A DNA stretch of 64,000 bases from Streptomyces sp. ITFR-16 (lineage in GTDB: Bacteria > Actinomycetota > Actinomycetes > Streptomycetales > Streptomycetaceae). The stretch covers positions 6,076,001 to 6,140,000 of the forward strand of contig NZ_CP134609.1 in NCBI RefSeq assembly GCF_031844705.1. The letters are read 5' to 3'. The translations under genes were made by a program, and so were the position numbers. Under the pieces are notes generated by a model, which saw nothing but the letters and a program-made list of their open reading frames with translations, was not told the origin of the DNA and ran no database searches. Shown piece after piece: positions 1 through 8,258 of this stretch (positions are counted from its first letter, which is position 1; every line of letters starts with the position of its first letter).

Positions 1-209
1 GCTTCGACGTCACCGACTCGGACGCCAACTTCGTCCAGTTCGGCCGCTTCGCCGACAGCCGCACCGCCTGGCGGTACATCCTCGACCGGGGCGTCCTGGT
101 CCGGGACAACGGCGTACCGGGATGGCTGCGGGTCTCCGCAGGGACCCCGGAAGAGAACGACGCGTTCCTCGATGCGGTGCGCGAACTGAAGAAGGAGCAC
201 GACGCATGA
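1..209 (+). CDS. hisC: Histidinol-phosphate aminotransferase, C-terminal part
   Basis: Only the last 68 or so codons are present; the gene starts upstream of the window. The visible residues (FDVTDSDANFVQFGRF, then GVLVRDNG and LRVSAGTPEENDAFL) are the typical small C-terminal domain of HisC, the PLP enzyme that converts imidazole-acetol phosphate to histidinol phosphate. The Arg of LRVSAGT corresponds to the conserved carboxylate/phosphate-binding Arg of this family. The stop overlaps the hisB start as ATGA, so the two are translationally coupled. Identity rests on the fragment plus position in the his operon. Confidence 0.93.
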   Translation, partial: FDVTDSDANFVQFGRFADSRTAWRYILDRGVLVRDNGVPGWLRVSAGTPEENDAFLDAVRELKKEHDA

Positions 210-808
210 CTCGCGAGGCCCGCGTAGGAAGAGTGGAGCGGACCACCAAGGAAACCTCCGTGGTCGTCGAGATCAACCTCGACGGCTCCGGCAAGGTCGA
301 TGTCGCGACCGGGGTCGGCTTCTACGACCACATGCTCGACCAGCTCGGCCGCCACGGACTGTTCGACCTCACGGTCAAGACCGACGGCGACCTGCACATC
401 GACTCCCACCACACCATCGAGGACACCGCCCTTGCGCTCGGCGCCGCCTTCAAGCAGGCGCTCGGCGACAAGGTCGGCATCTACCGCTTCGGCAACTGCA
501 CCGTCCCGCTGGACGAGTCGCTCGCCCAGGTCACCGTCGACCTCTCCGGCCGCCCCTACCTGGTGCACACCGAGCCCGAGAACATGGCGCCGATGATCGG
601 CGCCTACGACACGACGATGACCCGGCACATCCTGGAGTCCTTCGTAGCCCAGGCCCAGATCGCCCTGCACGTCCACGTCCCGTACGGGCGCAACGCCCAC
701 CACATCGTGGAGTGCCAGTTCAAGGCGCTCGCCCGCGCCCTGCGCTACGCCAGCGAGCACGACCCGCGCGCGGCCGGCATCCTCCCCTCCACGAAGGGCG
801 CCCTGTGA
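206..808 (+). CDS. hisB: Imidazoleglycerol-phosphate dehydratase
   Basis: HisB dehydrates imidazole glycerol phosphate to imidazole acetol phosphate, the step before HisC. The 200-residue product is monofunctional (no fused histidinol-phosphatase), as in actinobacteria. The Mn-binding motifs are visible: FYDHMLDQLGRH around residues 39-50, DSHHTIED at 66-73, and a second HHIVECQFKAL copy near the C-terminus. The ATG at 206 was chosen over an in-frame upstream ATG at 122 because it sits in the ATGA overlap with hisC and leaves the usual family length. The next gene starts inside its stop codon. Confidence 0.97.
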   Translation: MTREARVGRVERTTKETSVVVEINLDGSGKVDVATGVGFYDHMLDQLGRHGLFDLTVKTDGDLHIDSHHTIEDTALALGAAFKQALGDKVGIYRFGNCTVPLDESLAQVTVDLSGRPYLVHTEPENMAPMIGAYDTTMTRHILESFVAQAQIALHVHVPYGRNAHHIVECQFKALARALRYASEHDPRAAGILPSTKGAL

Positions 809-972
809 CCGGCCTCAACACCGTCCTGATCCTGGTCGGCCTCTTCCTGGCCGGCGGGGTCTACTCCTTCTCCAAGCAGGGGATGCCCAAGAGCATCATC
901 GTGCTGCTCACGATCGCCTCCGTGATGTGCCTGGTAGCGGGCGTCATGCGGATCCAGGGACTCTGGGACTGA
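805..972 (+). CDS. Small conserved membrane protein within the his operon
   Basis: A 55-residue protein starting at GTG in a GTGA overlap with hisB. It has two hydrophobic stretches (about residues 4-18 and 27-46) separated by a short polar loop FSKQGMPKS, so it is predicted to be a two-pass membrane hairpin. It lies between hisB and hisH with only 10 bases before hisH, so it must be cotranscribed. I recognise no catalytic motif. The coupled start and operon position argue that it is a real gene rather than spacer; its role in histidine synthesis is unknown. Confidence 0.75.
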   Translation: MTGLNTVLILVGLFLAGGVYSFSKQGMPKSIIVLLTIASVMCLVAGVMRIQGLWD

Positions 973-982
973 GGGAACAGAC

Positions 983-1624
983 GTGGATACCAAGAAGAAG
1001 GTCGTCGTCTTCGACTACGGCTTCGGCAACGTCCGTTCGGCCGAGCGAGCCCTCGCCCATGTCGGCGCCGACGTCGAGATCACCCGCGACTTCGACACGG
1101 CCATGAACGCCGACGGGCTGCTGGTGCCAGGCGTCGGCGCGTTCTCCGCCTGCATGGAGGGGCTCAAGGAGGCCCGCGGCGACTGGATCATCGGCCGCAG
1201 GCTCTCCGGCGGCCGGCCCGTCATGGGCATCTGCGTCGGCATGCAGATCCTTTTCGAGCGCGGCATCGAGCACGGCGTGGAGACCGAGGGGCTCGACGAG
1301 TGGCCCGGCACGGTCGGCCCGCTCAAGGCCGACGTCGTCCCGCACATGGGGTGGAACACCGTCGAAGCCCCCGAGGACTCCCGGCTGTTCGCCGGACTCG
1401 ACCCCGAGGCCCGCTACTACTTCGTGCACTCCTACGCGGCGCACGAGTGGGCCCTCGAAGTCACCAACGCGCGGATCCGTGCCCCCAAGGTCACCTGGGC
1501 CACGCACGGCGAACGGTTCGTGGCGGCCGTGGAGAACGGCGCGCTGTGGGCCACCCAGTTCCACCCCGAGAAGTCCGGCGATGCCGGCGCCCAGCTGCTG
1601 ACCAACTGGATCGAGACGCTGTAA
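983..1624 (+). CDS. hisH: Imidazole glycerol phosphate synthase, glutaminase subunit
   Basis: Class I glutamine amidotransferase that passes ammonia to HisF for making imidazole glycerol phosphate and AICAR. The 213-residue product has the nucleophile elbow GICVGMQ with Cys84, the oxyanion strand PGVGAF near residues 49-54, and the His/Glu pair of the triad in QFHPEKSG (His194, Glu196). It starts with GTG. Its TAA stop shares one base with the priA ATG (TAATG). HisF lies two genes downstream, so the heterodimer is encoded within one operon. Confidence 0.97.
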   Translation: MDTKKKVVVFDYGFGNVRSAERALAHVGADVEITRDFDTAMNADGLLVPGVGAFSACMEGLKEARGDWIIGRRLSGGRPVMGICVGMQILFERGIEHGVETEGLDEWPGTVGPLKADVVPHMGWNTVEAPEDSRLFAGLDPEARYYFVHSYAAHEWALEVTNARIRAPKVTWATHGERFVAAVENGALWATQFHPEKSGDAGAQLLTNWIETL

Positions 1625-2349
1625 TGCCGAAGCTTGAACTGCTCCCCGCCGTAGACGTGCGCGACGGCCAGGCGGTCCGCCTGGTGCACGGCGAGTCCGG
1701 CTCCGAGACCTCCTACGGCTCCCCGCTGGAGGCCGCACTCGCCTGGCAGAGCGCCGGCGCCGAGTGGCTGCACCTCGTCGACCTGGACGCCGCCTTCGGC
1801 ACCGGCGACAACCGCGCCCTCATCGCCGAGGTGGCCGGCGCCATGGACATCAAGGTCGAGCTCTCCGGCGGCATCCGCGACGACGCCTCGCTGGCCGCCG
1901 CCCTCGCCACCGGCTGCCGCCGCGTCAACCTCGGCACCGCCGCCCTGGAGACCCCGGAGTGGGTCGCCAAGGTCATCGCCGAGCACGGCGACCAGATCGC
2001 CGTCGGCCTCGACGTGCGCGGCACCACGCTGCGCGGCCGGGGCTGGACCCGCGACGGCGGCGACCTCTACGAGACGCTGGAGCGCCTCGACTCCGAGGGC
2101 TGCGCCCGCTACGTCGTCACCGACATCGCCAAGGACGGCACGCTCCAGGGCCCCAACCTGGGCCTGCTGAGGGACGTCTGCGCGGCCACCGACCGCCCCG
2201 TCGTCGCCTCGGGCGGCGTCTCCTGCCTCGACGACCTGCGCGCGATCTCGCTGCTGGTCCCCGAAGGGGTCGAGGGCGCGATCGTCGGCAAGGCGCTGTA
2301 CGCGAAGGCGTTCACGCTGGAAGAGGCCCTGAAGGCGGTCGCCGCATGA
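1624..2349 (+). CDS. priA: Bifunctional HisA/TrpF phosphoribosyl isomerase
   Basis: A (beta/alpha)8 isomerase of 241 residues. In actinobacteria this single enzyme isomerises both ProFAR (histidine pathway) and phosphoribosyl anthranilate (tryptophan pathway). Visible catalytic aspartates are Asp11 in LPAVDVRDG and Asp167 in VTDIAKDGT; phosphate-binding glycine loops occur at ELSGGIRDD and ASGGV. No separate trpF is found near trpE or trpCMBA in this window, which fits the dual role. It starts at the ATG overlapping the hisH stop, and its own stop overlaps the next start as ATGA. Confidence 0.95.
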   Translation: MPKLELLPAVDVRDGQAVRLVHGESGSETSYGSPLEAALAWQSAGAEWLHLVDLDAAFGTGDNRALIAEVAGAMDIKVELSGGIRDDASLAAALATGCRRVNLGTAALETPEWVAKVIAEHGDQIAVGLDVRGTTLRGRGWTRDGGDLYETLERLDSEGCARYVVTDIAKDGTLQGPNLGLLRDVCAATDRPVVASGGVSCLDDLRAISLLVPEGVEGAIVGKALYAKAFTLEEALKAVAA

Positions 2350-2744
2350 CCGAGTCCGTCCGGCGCGTCGCCTCCGGCGCCCCCTGGGAGGAGAAGTTCG
2401 GCTACTCCCGCGCGGTCGAGCTGCCCAACGGCCTGGTGCTGGTGGCCGGGTGCACGTCGGTGGTGGGCGGCGCGATCTCCGCCGGCGGCCCCTACGAACA
2501 GACCGTCACCTCCTTCCAGGCCGCCTTCGAGGCCCTGAAGCAGCTGGGCCTCGGACGCGAGGATGTGGTCCGCACCCGGATGTACGTCACGCACGCCCGG
2601 GACACCGACGAGGTCGGACGCGCCCACAAGGAGCTGTTCGACGACGTGCGGCCCGCCGCCTCCATGCTCATCGTGTCCGGTCTCGTCGACCCGAGCCTGG
2701 TCGTCGAGGTCGAGGTCGAGGCCTACCGGGCAGGTGCGCGATGA
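2346..2744 (+). CDS. RidA-family protein lacking the canonical catalytic arginine
   Basis: A 132-residue YjgF/YER057c/UK114 fold protein translated from ATGA overlaps on both sides (priA before, hisF after). Recognisable RidA features are the N-terminal SGAPWEEKFGYSRAV, the TFQAAFEALKQLGL helix and the VVEVEVEAYR strand at the end. In RidA deaminases the motif P-A-R-S supplies the arginine that binds the substrate carboxylate; here it reads P-A-A-S. It may therefore belong to a non-deaminase Rid subgroup. Its place inside the his operon suggests handling of a histidine or purine pathway intermediate, which is inference. Confidence 0.85.
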   Translation: MTESVRRVASGAPWEEKFGYSRAVELPNGLVLVAGCTSVVGGAISAGGPYEQTVTSFQAAFEALKQLGLGREDVVRTRMYVTHARDTDEVGRAHKELFDDVRPAASMLIVSGLVDPSLVVEVEVEAYRAGAR

Positions 2745-3499
2745 CCCTCGCGGTACGCGTGATCCCCTGCCTCGACGTGGACAACGGCCGCGTCGTCAAG
2801 GGCGTCAACTTCCAGAACCTGCGGGACGCCGGCGACCCCGTCGAGATGGCGAAGCTGTACGACGCCGAGGGCGCCGACGAGCTGACCTTCCTGGACATCA
2901 CCGCCTCCAGCGGCAACCGCGAGACGACCTACGACGTGGTGCGGCGCACCGCAGAGCAGGTCTTCATCCCGCTCACCGTCGGCGGCGGCGTCCGCACCGC
3001 AGACGACGTCGACAAGCTGCTGCGGGCCGGCGCGGACAAGGTCGGCGTCAACACCGCGGCCATCGCCCGGCCGGAGCTGATCCGGGAGATCGCCGAGCGC
3101 TTCGGCCGCCAGGTCCTGGTGCTCTCCGTGGATGCCCGCCGCACGCCGGACGGCACCTCCTTCGAGGTCACCACGCACGGCGGCCGCAAGGGCACCGGCA
3201 TCGACGCCGTCGAGTGGGCGCACCGGGCGGCCGAACTCGGCGCGGGCGAGATCCTGCTCAACTCGATGGACGCCGACGGCACGAAGGACGGCTACGACAC
3301 CGAGATGATCGCGGCCGTACGGGCGCAGGTCGGCGTCCCCGTCATCGCCTCCGGCGGTGCGGGCCGGCTCGCCGACTTCGCCCCGGCCGTCTCCGCCGGG
3401 GCCGACGCGGTCCTGGCCGCGTCCGTCTTCCACTTCGGTGATCTGCGGATCTCCGAGGTCAAGGGCGCGCTGCGGGAGTCCGGACACCCGGTCCGCTGA
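2741..3499 (+). CDS. hisF: Imidazole glycerol phosphate synthase, cyclase subunit
   Basis: The cyclase half of IGP synthase, 252 residues, a (beta/alpha)8 barrel that uses ammonia from HisH. The general acid/base pair is visible as Asp12 in IPCLDVDNG and Asp131 in VLSVDARR. Phosphate-binding loops are LTVGGGVRT and IASGGAG. The ATG overlaps the preceding stop (ATGA). This is the last gene of the run: a strong hairpin follows 14 bases after the stop. Confidence 0.98.
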   Translation: MTLAVRVIPCLDVDNGRVVKGVNFQNLRDAGDPVEMAKLYDAEGADELTFLDITASSGNRETTYDVVRRTAEQVFIPLTVGGGVRTADDVDKLLRAGADKVGVNTAAIARPELIREIAERFGRQVLVLSVDARRTPDGTSFEVTTHGGRKGTGIDAVEWAHRAAELGAGEILLNSMDADGTKDGYDTEMIAAVRAQVGVPVIASGGAGRLADFAPAVSAGADAVLAASVFHFGDLRISEVKGALRESGHPVR

Positions 3500-3513
3500 G
3501 CAACCGCACCTCC

Positions 3514-3546
3514 GGGGGCCGGACCGCGTGACGCGGTCCGGCCCCC
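3514..3546 (+). terminator. Hairpin terminator after hisF
   Basis: A perfect 15-bp inverted repeat (3514-3528 and 3532-3546) with a 3-base loop TGA, very GC-rich and without a clear U tract, as is usual for Streptomyces. It lies directly after the hisF stop and marks the end of the his operon. Confidence 0.88.
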
Positions 3547-3659
3547 GCGCGTATGCCCAGCGGGGGCTACCGGCCGGAAGGTCGCAGGACCGTGATGAAG
3601 AAGCGCGGCGCACACCCCTGGGTACCGACTGCGCACCGCCCCGAATCGTGCAACTTTTA

Positions 3660-3681
3660 TTGCGCAACAGATATTGCGCAA
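3660..3681 (+). promoter_or_regulatory. Duplicated palindromic operator upstream of the ArsR-type gene
   Basis: The 9-mer ATTGCGCAA occurs twice (3659-3667 and 3673-3681), each containing the 8-bp palindrome TTGCGCAA, 14 bases apart. This lies in an unusually AT-rich stretch 28 bases upstream of the regulator ATG. Position and symmetry suggest autoregulatory binding by the downstream winged-helix protein. Confidence 0.6.
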
Positions 3682-3708
3682 GTTTTCTTTCCTATCTACC
3701 GTGGGGGC

Positions 3709-4296
3709 ATGCCAAGCAACGAATCACGCCGGGTGTCCGACCTCGGCACCCTCAAGGCGTTCGGACACCCGCTGCGGATGAAGCTGTACCGCGCCCTCTA
3801 CATCGCCCGGCAGGCCACCGCCTCCCAGCTCGCCGAGCAGGTCGACGAGGCGGTCTCGCTCGTCAGCTACCACCTGCGCAAGCTCGCCGACCACGGCCTG
3901 ATCGAGGAGGCCGAGCGGGAGGGCGCGGACGGACGCGAGCGCTGGTGGCAGCCCGCCTCGAAGGGGCTGCGCTTCCACGACGAGGACTTCAGCGACGCAC
4001 CCGAGAAGGCCGCCACCCACACCGCCGTCAGCCGGCTCTCCTTCGACCAGCACGCCGAGATGTACCGCCGCCACCTCGACGCGCACCGCAGCTGGCCCCC
4101 GCAGTGGCGCAGGGCCGCCTTCGGCTCCGAATACCTGGCCCGGCTCACCGCCGGGGAACTCGCCGCGCTCGAACGGGAGATGGACGCGCTCGTCAAGCGG
4201 TACGAGGAGCAGGGCCGCACCCGCGAGGAGGCCGGCGACACGGCGGACCGCGAGAACGTCGCGCTGCATCTGTACGGCTTCCCGTTCCGCACCTGA
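3709..4296 (+). CDS. ArsR-type winged-helix transcriptional regulator
   Basis: A 195-residue regulator with an N-terminal winged-helix domain (about residues 8-85). It contains LKAFGHPLRMKLYRAL and the recognition region ATASQLAEQVDEAVSLVSYHLRKLADHGLIEE, typical of ArsR-like repressors. No metal-binding Cys cluster is seen. The C-terminal half is charged and helical (ERVALEREMDALVKRYEEQG style) and may bind ligand or dimerise. The ATG at 3709 follows GTGGGGGC and places the start just after the palindromic sites; an upstream in-frame ATG at 3553 would run through them and is rejected. It is 24 bases before an MFS gene and likely controls it. Confidence 0.88.
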   Translation: MPSNESRRVSDLGTLKAFGHPLRMKLYRALYIARQATASQLAEQVDEAVSLVSYHLRKLADHGLIEEAEREGADGRERWWQPASKGLRFHDEDFSDAPEKAATHTAVSRLSFDQHAEMYRRHLDAHRSWPPQWRRAAFGSEYLARLTAGELAALEREMDALVKRYEEQGRTREEAGDTADRENVALHLYGFPFRT

Positions 4297-4320
4297 CCCG
4301 CCACCCGAGAGGACGACCCC

Positions 4321-5565
4321 GTGACCGTCACCCTCATCGCGGCCGAGGCCCCGGCGCGCCCCGCCCACCGCGACGGCAACGTCCTGCGCTGGCTGGGCGC
4401 CTACACCGCCTCCATGATCGGCGACAGCGTCTACTACATGGCCCTGGCCTGGGCCGCCGCCCGCACCGGCGACGCCTCGCAGACCGGCCTGGTGCTGGCC
4501 GCCGGCTCCCTGCCCCGGGCCCTGCTGCTGCTCGGCGGGGGAGTGCTCGCCGACCGGCTCGGCCCGCGCCGCGTCGTCGTCACGAGCGACACGGCCCGCT
4601 GCCTGGTCGTCCTGGGCCTGGCCGGCGCCCTGCTCCTCACCTCGCCCGCGGTGTGGATGCTGATCGCCGTCGCGCTCGTCTTCGGCGCGGCCGACGCCCT
4701 CTTCCTGCCCGCCGTCGGGGCCCTCCCGCCGAGGATCACCGCCGCCTCCCAGCTCGCCCGCGTCCAGGGGCTGCGCGGCCTCGCCTCCCGGGGCGCCAAC
4801 GTCCTCGGCGCGCCGCTCGGCGGCGTCGCCGTGGCTCTCGGCGGACCCGTCCTGGCCTTCGCCGCCGCAGGCGTGCTCTTCGCCGTCTCGCTGCCGCTGC
4901 TGCTGGCGGTGCGGATGACCCCGCCGGCCGTACGGGACACGGCCGAACCCGCCGGCACCGCTTGGCGCGAACTGGCCGACGGGCTGCGCCACATCCGCCG
5001 CCACCCGCTCCTGGGACCGCTGATGCTCGTCATCGCCGTCAGCGAACTGGGCTTCGTCGGACCGCTCAACCTCGGCCTGATCCTCCTCAGCCAGGAGCGC
5101 GGCTGGGGCGCCTCCGGCATGGGCTGGGTGCTGGCCGCCTTCGGCACCGGCGCCGGCGCGTCCGCGCTGCTGCTCGCCGTGCGCGGCCGGATACCCCGGG
5201 CCGGACTCGTCATGTGCCTGACCGTGCTGACCAGCGCCGTCGCCGTGGCGGCCCTGGCGTACGTGCCCTCCGTGCCGCTCGCCGCCGGGGTCGCCGTCCT
5301 CATCGGACTCCTCGCGGGCCTCGGCGGCGCCCTGTGCGGCGCACTGACGCAGACCGCCGCCGACCCCGCCTGCCTGGGCCGGGTCACCTCGGTCTCCACG
5401 CTGTTCACCCACGCCCTCTCGCCGCTCAGCTACCCCGTCACCGGCGCGGCCGTCGCCCTGTGGGGCACCGGCCCGGTCTTCGTCGCCGGCGCCGCGCTGT
5501 GCGGGGCCGGCGCGGTGACCGGCCTGGCCTTCACCCGGCTGCGCCGCGCGGAACTGCCACGCTGA
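4321..5565 (+). CDS. MFS transporter, probable drug or metabolite exporter
   Basis: A 414-residue integral membrane protein with about twelve hydrophobic segments. The MFS motif A-like loop GVLADRLGPRRVVV lies near residues 75-88, after the N-terminal YTASMIGDSVYYMALAWAAARTGD segment typical of the enterobactin-exporter-like (MFS_3) group. It starts with GTG preceded by GAGAGG. It is paired with the upstream ArsR-type regulator and is probably induced when that repressor binds its ligand. The substrate cannot be told from the sequence. Confidence 0.88.
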   Translation: MTVTLIAAEAPARPAHRDGNVLRWLGAYTASMIGDSVYYMALAWAAARTGDASQTGLVLAAGSLPRALLLLGGGVLADRLGPRRVVVTSDTARCLVVLGLAGALLLTSPAVWMLIAVALVFGAADALFLPAVGALPPRITAASQLARVQGLRGLASRGANVLGAPLGGVAVALGGPVLAFAAAGVLFAVSLPLLLAVRMTPPAVRDTAEPAGTAWRELADGLRHIRRHPLLGPLMLVIAVSELGFVGPLNLGLILLSQERGWGASGMGWVLAAFGTGAGASALLLAVRGRIPRAGLVMCLTVLTSAVAVAALAYVPSVPLAAGVAVLIGLLAGLGGALCGALTQTAADPACLGRVTSVSTLFTHALSPLSYPVTGAAVALWGTGPVFVAGAALCGAGAVTGLAFTRLRRAELPR

Positions 5566-5587
5566 GGCGGCCCCGTACGGCAGGGCG

Positions 5588-6220
5588 CTACATCCCGAGC
5601 TTCGCCGTCGTCACCCGGCCGATCGCCTCCGGCTCGCCCTCCAGCTCCACCCGCGCCGCGTCCTGCCGCCCGAACGCGAACAGCAGCAGCTCGCCCGGCT
5701 CACCGGTCACCGTCACCACCGGGGTGCCCTTGTGCGCCACCGCCGTCTGCCCGTCCGGCCGCCGCAGCACCAGCCCCACCGGCGCCTTGCGGCCCAGCAC
5801 CCGCGCCGCCTTCTCCGTACGCGACCACAGGACGTCGGCGAAGACCGGGTCCAGCTCCCGCGCCGACCACTCGGGCTGCGCCCGGCGCACGTCCTCGGTG
5901 TGCACATAGAACTCGACGGTGTTGGCCGCCTCGTCCAGCTGCTTCAGCCCGAACGGGGACATCCGGGGCGGCCCCGTACGGATGAGCTGGATCAGCTCCT
6001 CGTACGGCTTCGCGGTGAACTCGGCCTGCACCCGGTCGCGCCGGTTCTTCAGGGGGCCGATCAGCGTTCCGGCCGCCGCGTCCGGGCGGCGCTCGCGCAC
6101 CACCACATGGGCCGCCAGGTCGCGGGCATTCCAGCCGTGGCAGAGAGTCGGGGCCTCCGGGCCCACCGCCTCCAACAGGTCGGCAAGCAGAAGTCGTTCG
6201 CGCTTCGCATGGGTCGACAT
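5588..6220 (-). CDS. TIGR03085-type DinB/MDMPI-like metal-binding protein
   Basis: A 210-residue protein with the N-terminal four-helix DinB/mycothiol-maleylpyruvate-isomerase-like fold. It has ERLLLADLLEAVGPEAPTLCHGWNARDLAAHVVVRE, where the His of CHGW and the His of AAHV are expected metal ligands. A third ligand region is EFYVHTEDVRRAQ. The family is widespread in actinobacteria, with no firm reaction known. The start was set at the internal ATG at 6220 (MSTHAKRERLL); the longer open frame runs through the hisI promoter. It is convergent with the MFS gene and divergent from hisI. Confidence 0.83.
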   Translation of the reverse strand: MSTHAKRERLLLADLLEAVGPEAPTLCHGWNARDLAAHVVVRERRPDAAAGTLIGPLKNRRDRVQAEFTAKPYEELIQLIRTGPPRMSPFGLKQLDEAANTVEFYVHTEDVRRAQPEWSARELDPVFADVLWSRTEKAARVLGRKAPVGLVLRRPDGQTAVAHKGTPVVTVTGEPGELLLFAFGRQDAARVELEGEPEAIGRVTTAKLGM

Positions 6221-6304
6221 GCCCGCCAGCGTACGACCGGCGTCCACCGTCCGCCCAGTGGACGCACGCCCGAATGCCCTCCCCGGCCACGGCACAATGG
6301 GCAC

Positions 6305-6688
6305 ATGACCAGCACGCCCACGCCCGGCACCCCCCGGCCCGCCAGCGACCTCGACCCCGCCATCGCCGCCCGCCTCAAGCGCGGCGCCGACGGGCTGGTC
6401 CCGGCCATCGCCCAGCAGTACGACACCGGCGAGGTGCTGATGCTCGGCTGGATGGACGACGAGGCGCTGCACCGCACCCTGACCACCGGCCGCTGCACCT
6501 ACTGGTCGCGCAGCCGCCAGGAGTACTGGGTCAAGGGCGACACCTCCGGCCACATCCAGCAGGTCAAGTCCGTCGCGCTGGACTGCGACGCCGACACCGT
6601 GCTCGTCAGGGTCGACCAGACGGGCGCCGCCTGCCACACCGGCGACCGCACCTGTTTCGACGCCGACGTCCTCCCGCTCGGACAGTAG
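6305..6688 (+). CDS. hisI: Phosphoribosyl-AMP cyclohydrolase
   Basis: HisI opens the purine ring of phosphoribosyl-AMP in the third step of histidine synthesis. The 127-residue product is monofunctional. Metal-binding residues are visible in LDCDADTVLVRV (Mg aspartates plus zinc Cys) and in ACHTGDRTCF (zinc Cys). The family signature SRQEYWVKGDTSGH precedes these. It lies apart from the main his operon, 12 bases before trpE, so histidine and tryptophan genes share this transcript. Confidence 0.97.
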   Translation: MTSTPTPGTPRPASDLDPAIAARLKRGADGLVPAIAQQYDTGEVLMLGWMDDEALHRTLTTGRCTYWSRSRQEYWVKGDTSGHIQQVKSVALDCDADTVLVRVDQTGAACHTGDRTCFDADVLPLGQ

Positions 6689-6699
6689 GGTCTGCGGCC

Positions 6700-8199
6700 A
6701 TGGACCTCGACACCTTCCGCAAGCTGGCCGTCGACCGGCGCGTCATCCCCGTCACCCGCCGGCTCCTCGCGGACGGCGACACCCCGGTCGGCCTCTACCG
6801 CAAGCTCGCGGGCGAGCGCACCGGCACCTTCCTCCTGGAATCCGCGGAGAACGGCCGCACCTGGTCGCGCTACTCCTTCATCGGCGTCCGCAGCGCCGCC
6901 ACGCTCACCACCCGCGACGGCGAGGCCCACTGGGACGGCACCCCGCCCGTCGGCGTCCCGGTCGACGGCGACCCCCTCCAGGCCCTGCGCGCCACCATCG
7001 AGACCCTGCACACCCCGCACGACCAGGAATCCGGCCTCCCGCCCTTCACCGGCGGCATGGTCGGCTACCTCGGCTACGACATCGTGCGCCGGCTGGAGAG
7101 GATCGGCGAGAGCGGCGGCGACGACCTGAGGCTCCCCGAGCTGACCATGCTGCTCACCTCCGACCTCGCGGTCCTGGACCACTGGGACGGCAGCGTCCTG
7201 CTCATCGCCAACGCCATCAACCACAACGACCTGGCCACCGGCGTCGACGAGGCGTACACCGACGCCGTCGCCCGGCTCGACGCGATGGAGCAGGACCTGC
7301 GCCGCCCCGTCGAGAACGCCCCGGCCGTGCTGCCGCCCTCCGAGCTCCCGCCGTACACCGCGCTGTGGGGCGGCAAGGCCTACCAGGACGCCGTCGAGGA
7401 CGTGAAGGAGCGCATCAGGGCGGGCGAGGCCTTCCAGGTCGTCCCCTCCCAACGCTTCGAGACCCCGTGCACCGCGAGCGCCCTGGACGTCTACCGGGTG
7501 CTGCGGGCCACCAACCCCTCGCCGTACATGTACCTCTTCCGCTTCGACGGCTTCGACGTCGCGGGCTCCAGCCCCGAGGCGCTCGTCAAGGTCGAGGACG
7601 GCCGGGCGATGGTCCACCCCATCGCCGGCACCCGGCACCGGGGCGCCACCCCGCAGGAGGACCAGGCGCTCGCCGACGAACTCCTCGCCGACCCCAAGGA
7701 ACGCGCCGAGCACCTGATGCTCGTCGACCTCGGCCGCAACGACCTGGGCCGGGTCTGCGAACCCGGCAGCGTCGAGGTCGTCGACTTCATGTCGATCGAG
7801 CGGTACTCCCATGTGATGCACATCGTGTCCACGGTCACCGGGAAGGTCGCCGAGGGCCGCACCGCCTTCGACGTTCTCACCGCCTGCTTCCCGGCCGGCA
7901 CCCTCTCCGGCGCCCCCAAGCCCCGCGCCATGCAGATCATCGAGGAACTCGAACCCACCCGCCGGGGGCTGTACGGCGGCTGCGTCGGCTACCTCGACTT
8001 CGCCGGGGACTCCGACACCGCCATCGCGATCCGCACCGCCCTGCTGCGCGACGGCACGGCCTACGTCCAGGCCGGCGCCGGGGTCGTCGCCGACTCCGAC
8101 CCGGTCGCCGAGGACACCGAGTGCCGCAACAAGGCCGCGGCGGTGCTGCGCGCCGTCCACACGGCCAACCGGCTACGGGACAGCGGCCGGCGCGCCTAG
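6700..8199 (+). CDS. trpE: Anthranilate synthase component I
   Basis: The 499-residue chorismate-to-anthranilate catalytic subunit. The tryptophan feedback site LLES is at about residues 46-49, and GGMVGYLGYD is the family N-domain signature. The chorismate-binding domain carries DLGRNDLGRV and FPAGTLSGAPKPRAM. The ATG at 6700 is only 11 bases after the hisI stop. There is no room for a Trp-rich leader peptide between hisI and trpE, so any attenuation would have to act upstream of hisI. The glutaminase component is not in the window. Confidence 0.97.
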   Translation: MDLDTFRKLAVDRRVIPVTRRLLADGDTPVGLYRKLAGERTGTFLLESAENGRTWSRYSFIGVRSAATLTTRDGEAHWDGTPPVGVPVDGDPLQALRATIETLHTPHDQESGLPPFTGGMVGYLGYDIVRRLERIGESGGDDLRLPELTMLLTSDLAVLDHWDGSVLLIANAINHNDLATGVDEAYTDAVARLDAMEQDLRRPVENAPAVLPPSELPPYTALWGGKAYQDAVEDVKERIRAGEAFQVVPSQRFETPCTASALDVYRVLRATNPSPYMYLFRFDGFDVAGSSPEALVKVEDGRAMVHPIAGTRHRGATPQEDQALADELLADPKERAEHLMLVDLGRNDLGRVCEPGSVEVVDFMSIERYSHVMHIVSTVTGKVAEGRTAFDVLTACFPAGTLSGAPKPRAMQIIEELEPTRRGLYGGCVGYLDFAGDSDTAIAIRTALLRDGTAYVQAGAGVVADSDPVAEDTECRNKAAAVLRAVHTANRLRDSGRRA

Positions 8200-8258
8200 A
8201 GGGCCTGCGGGCGCCCGCGACAGGGGGGCGGTCGGGCTTTCCCGGGACGTAAGGGATA

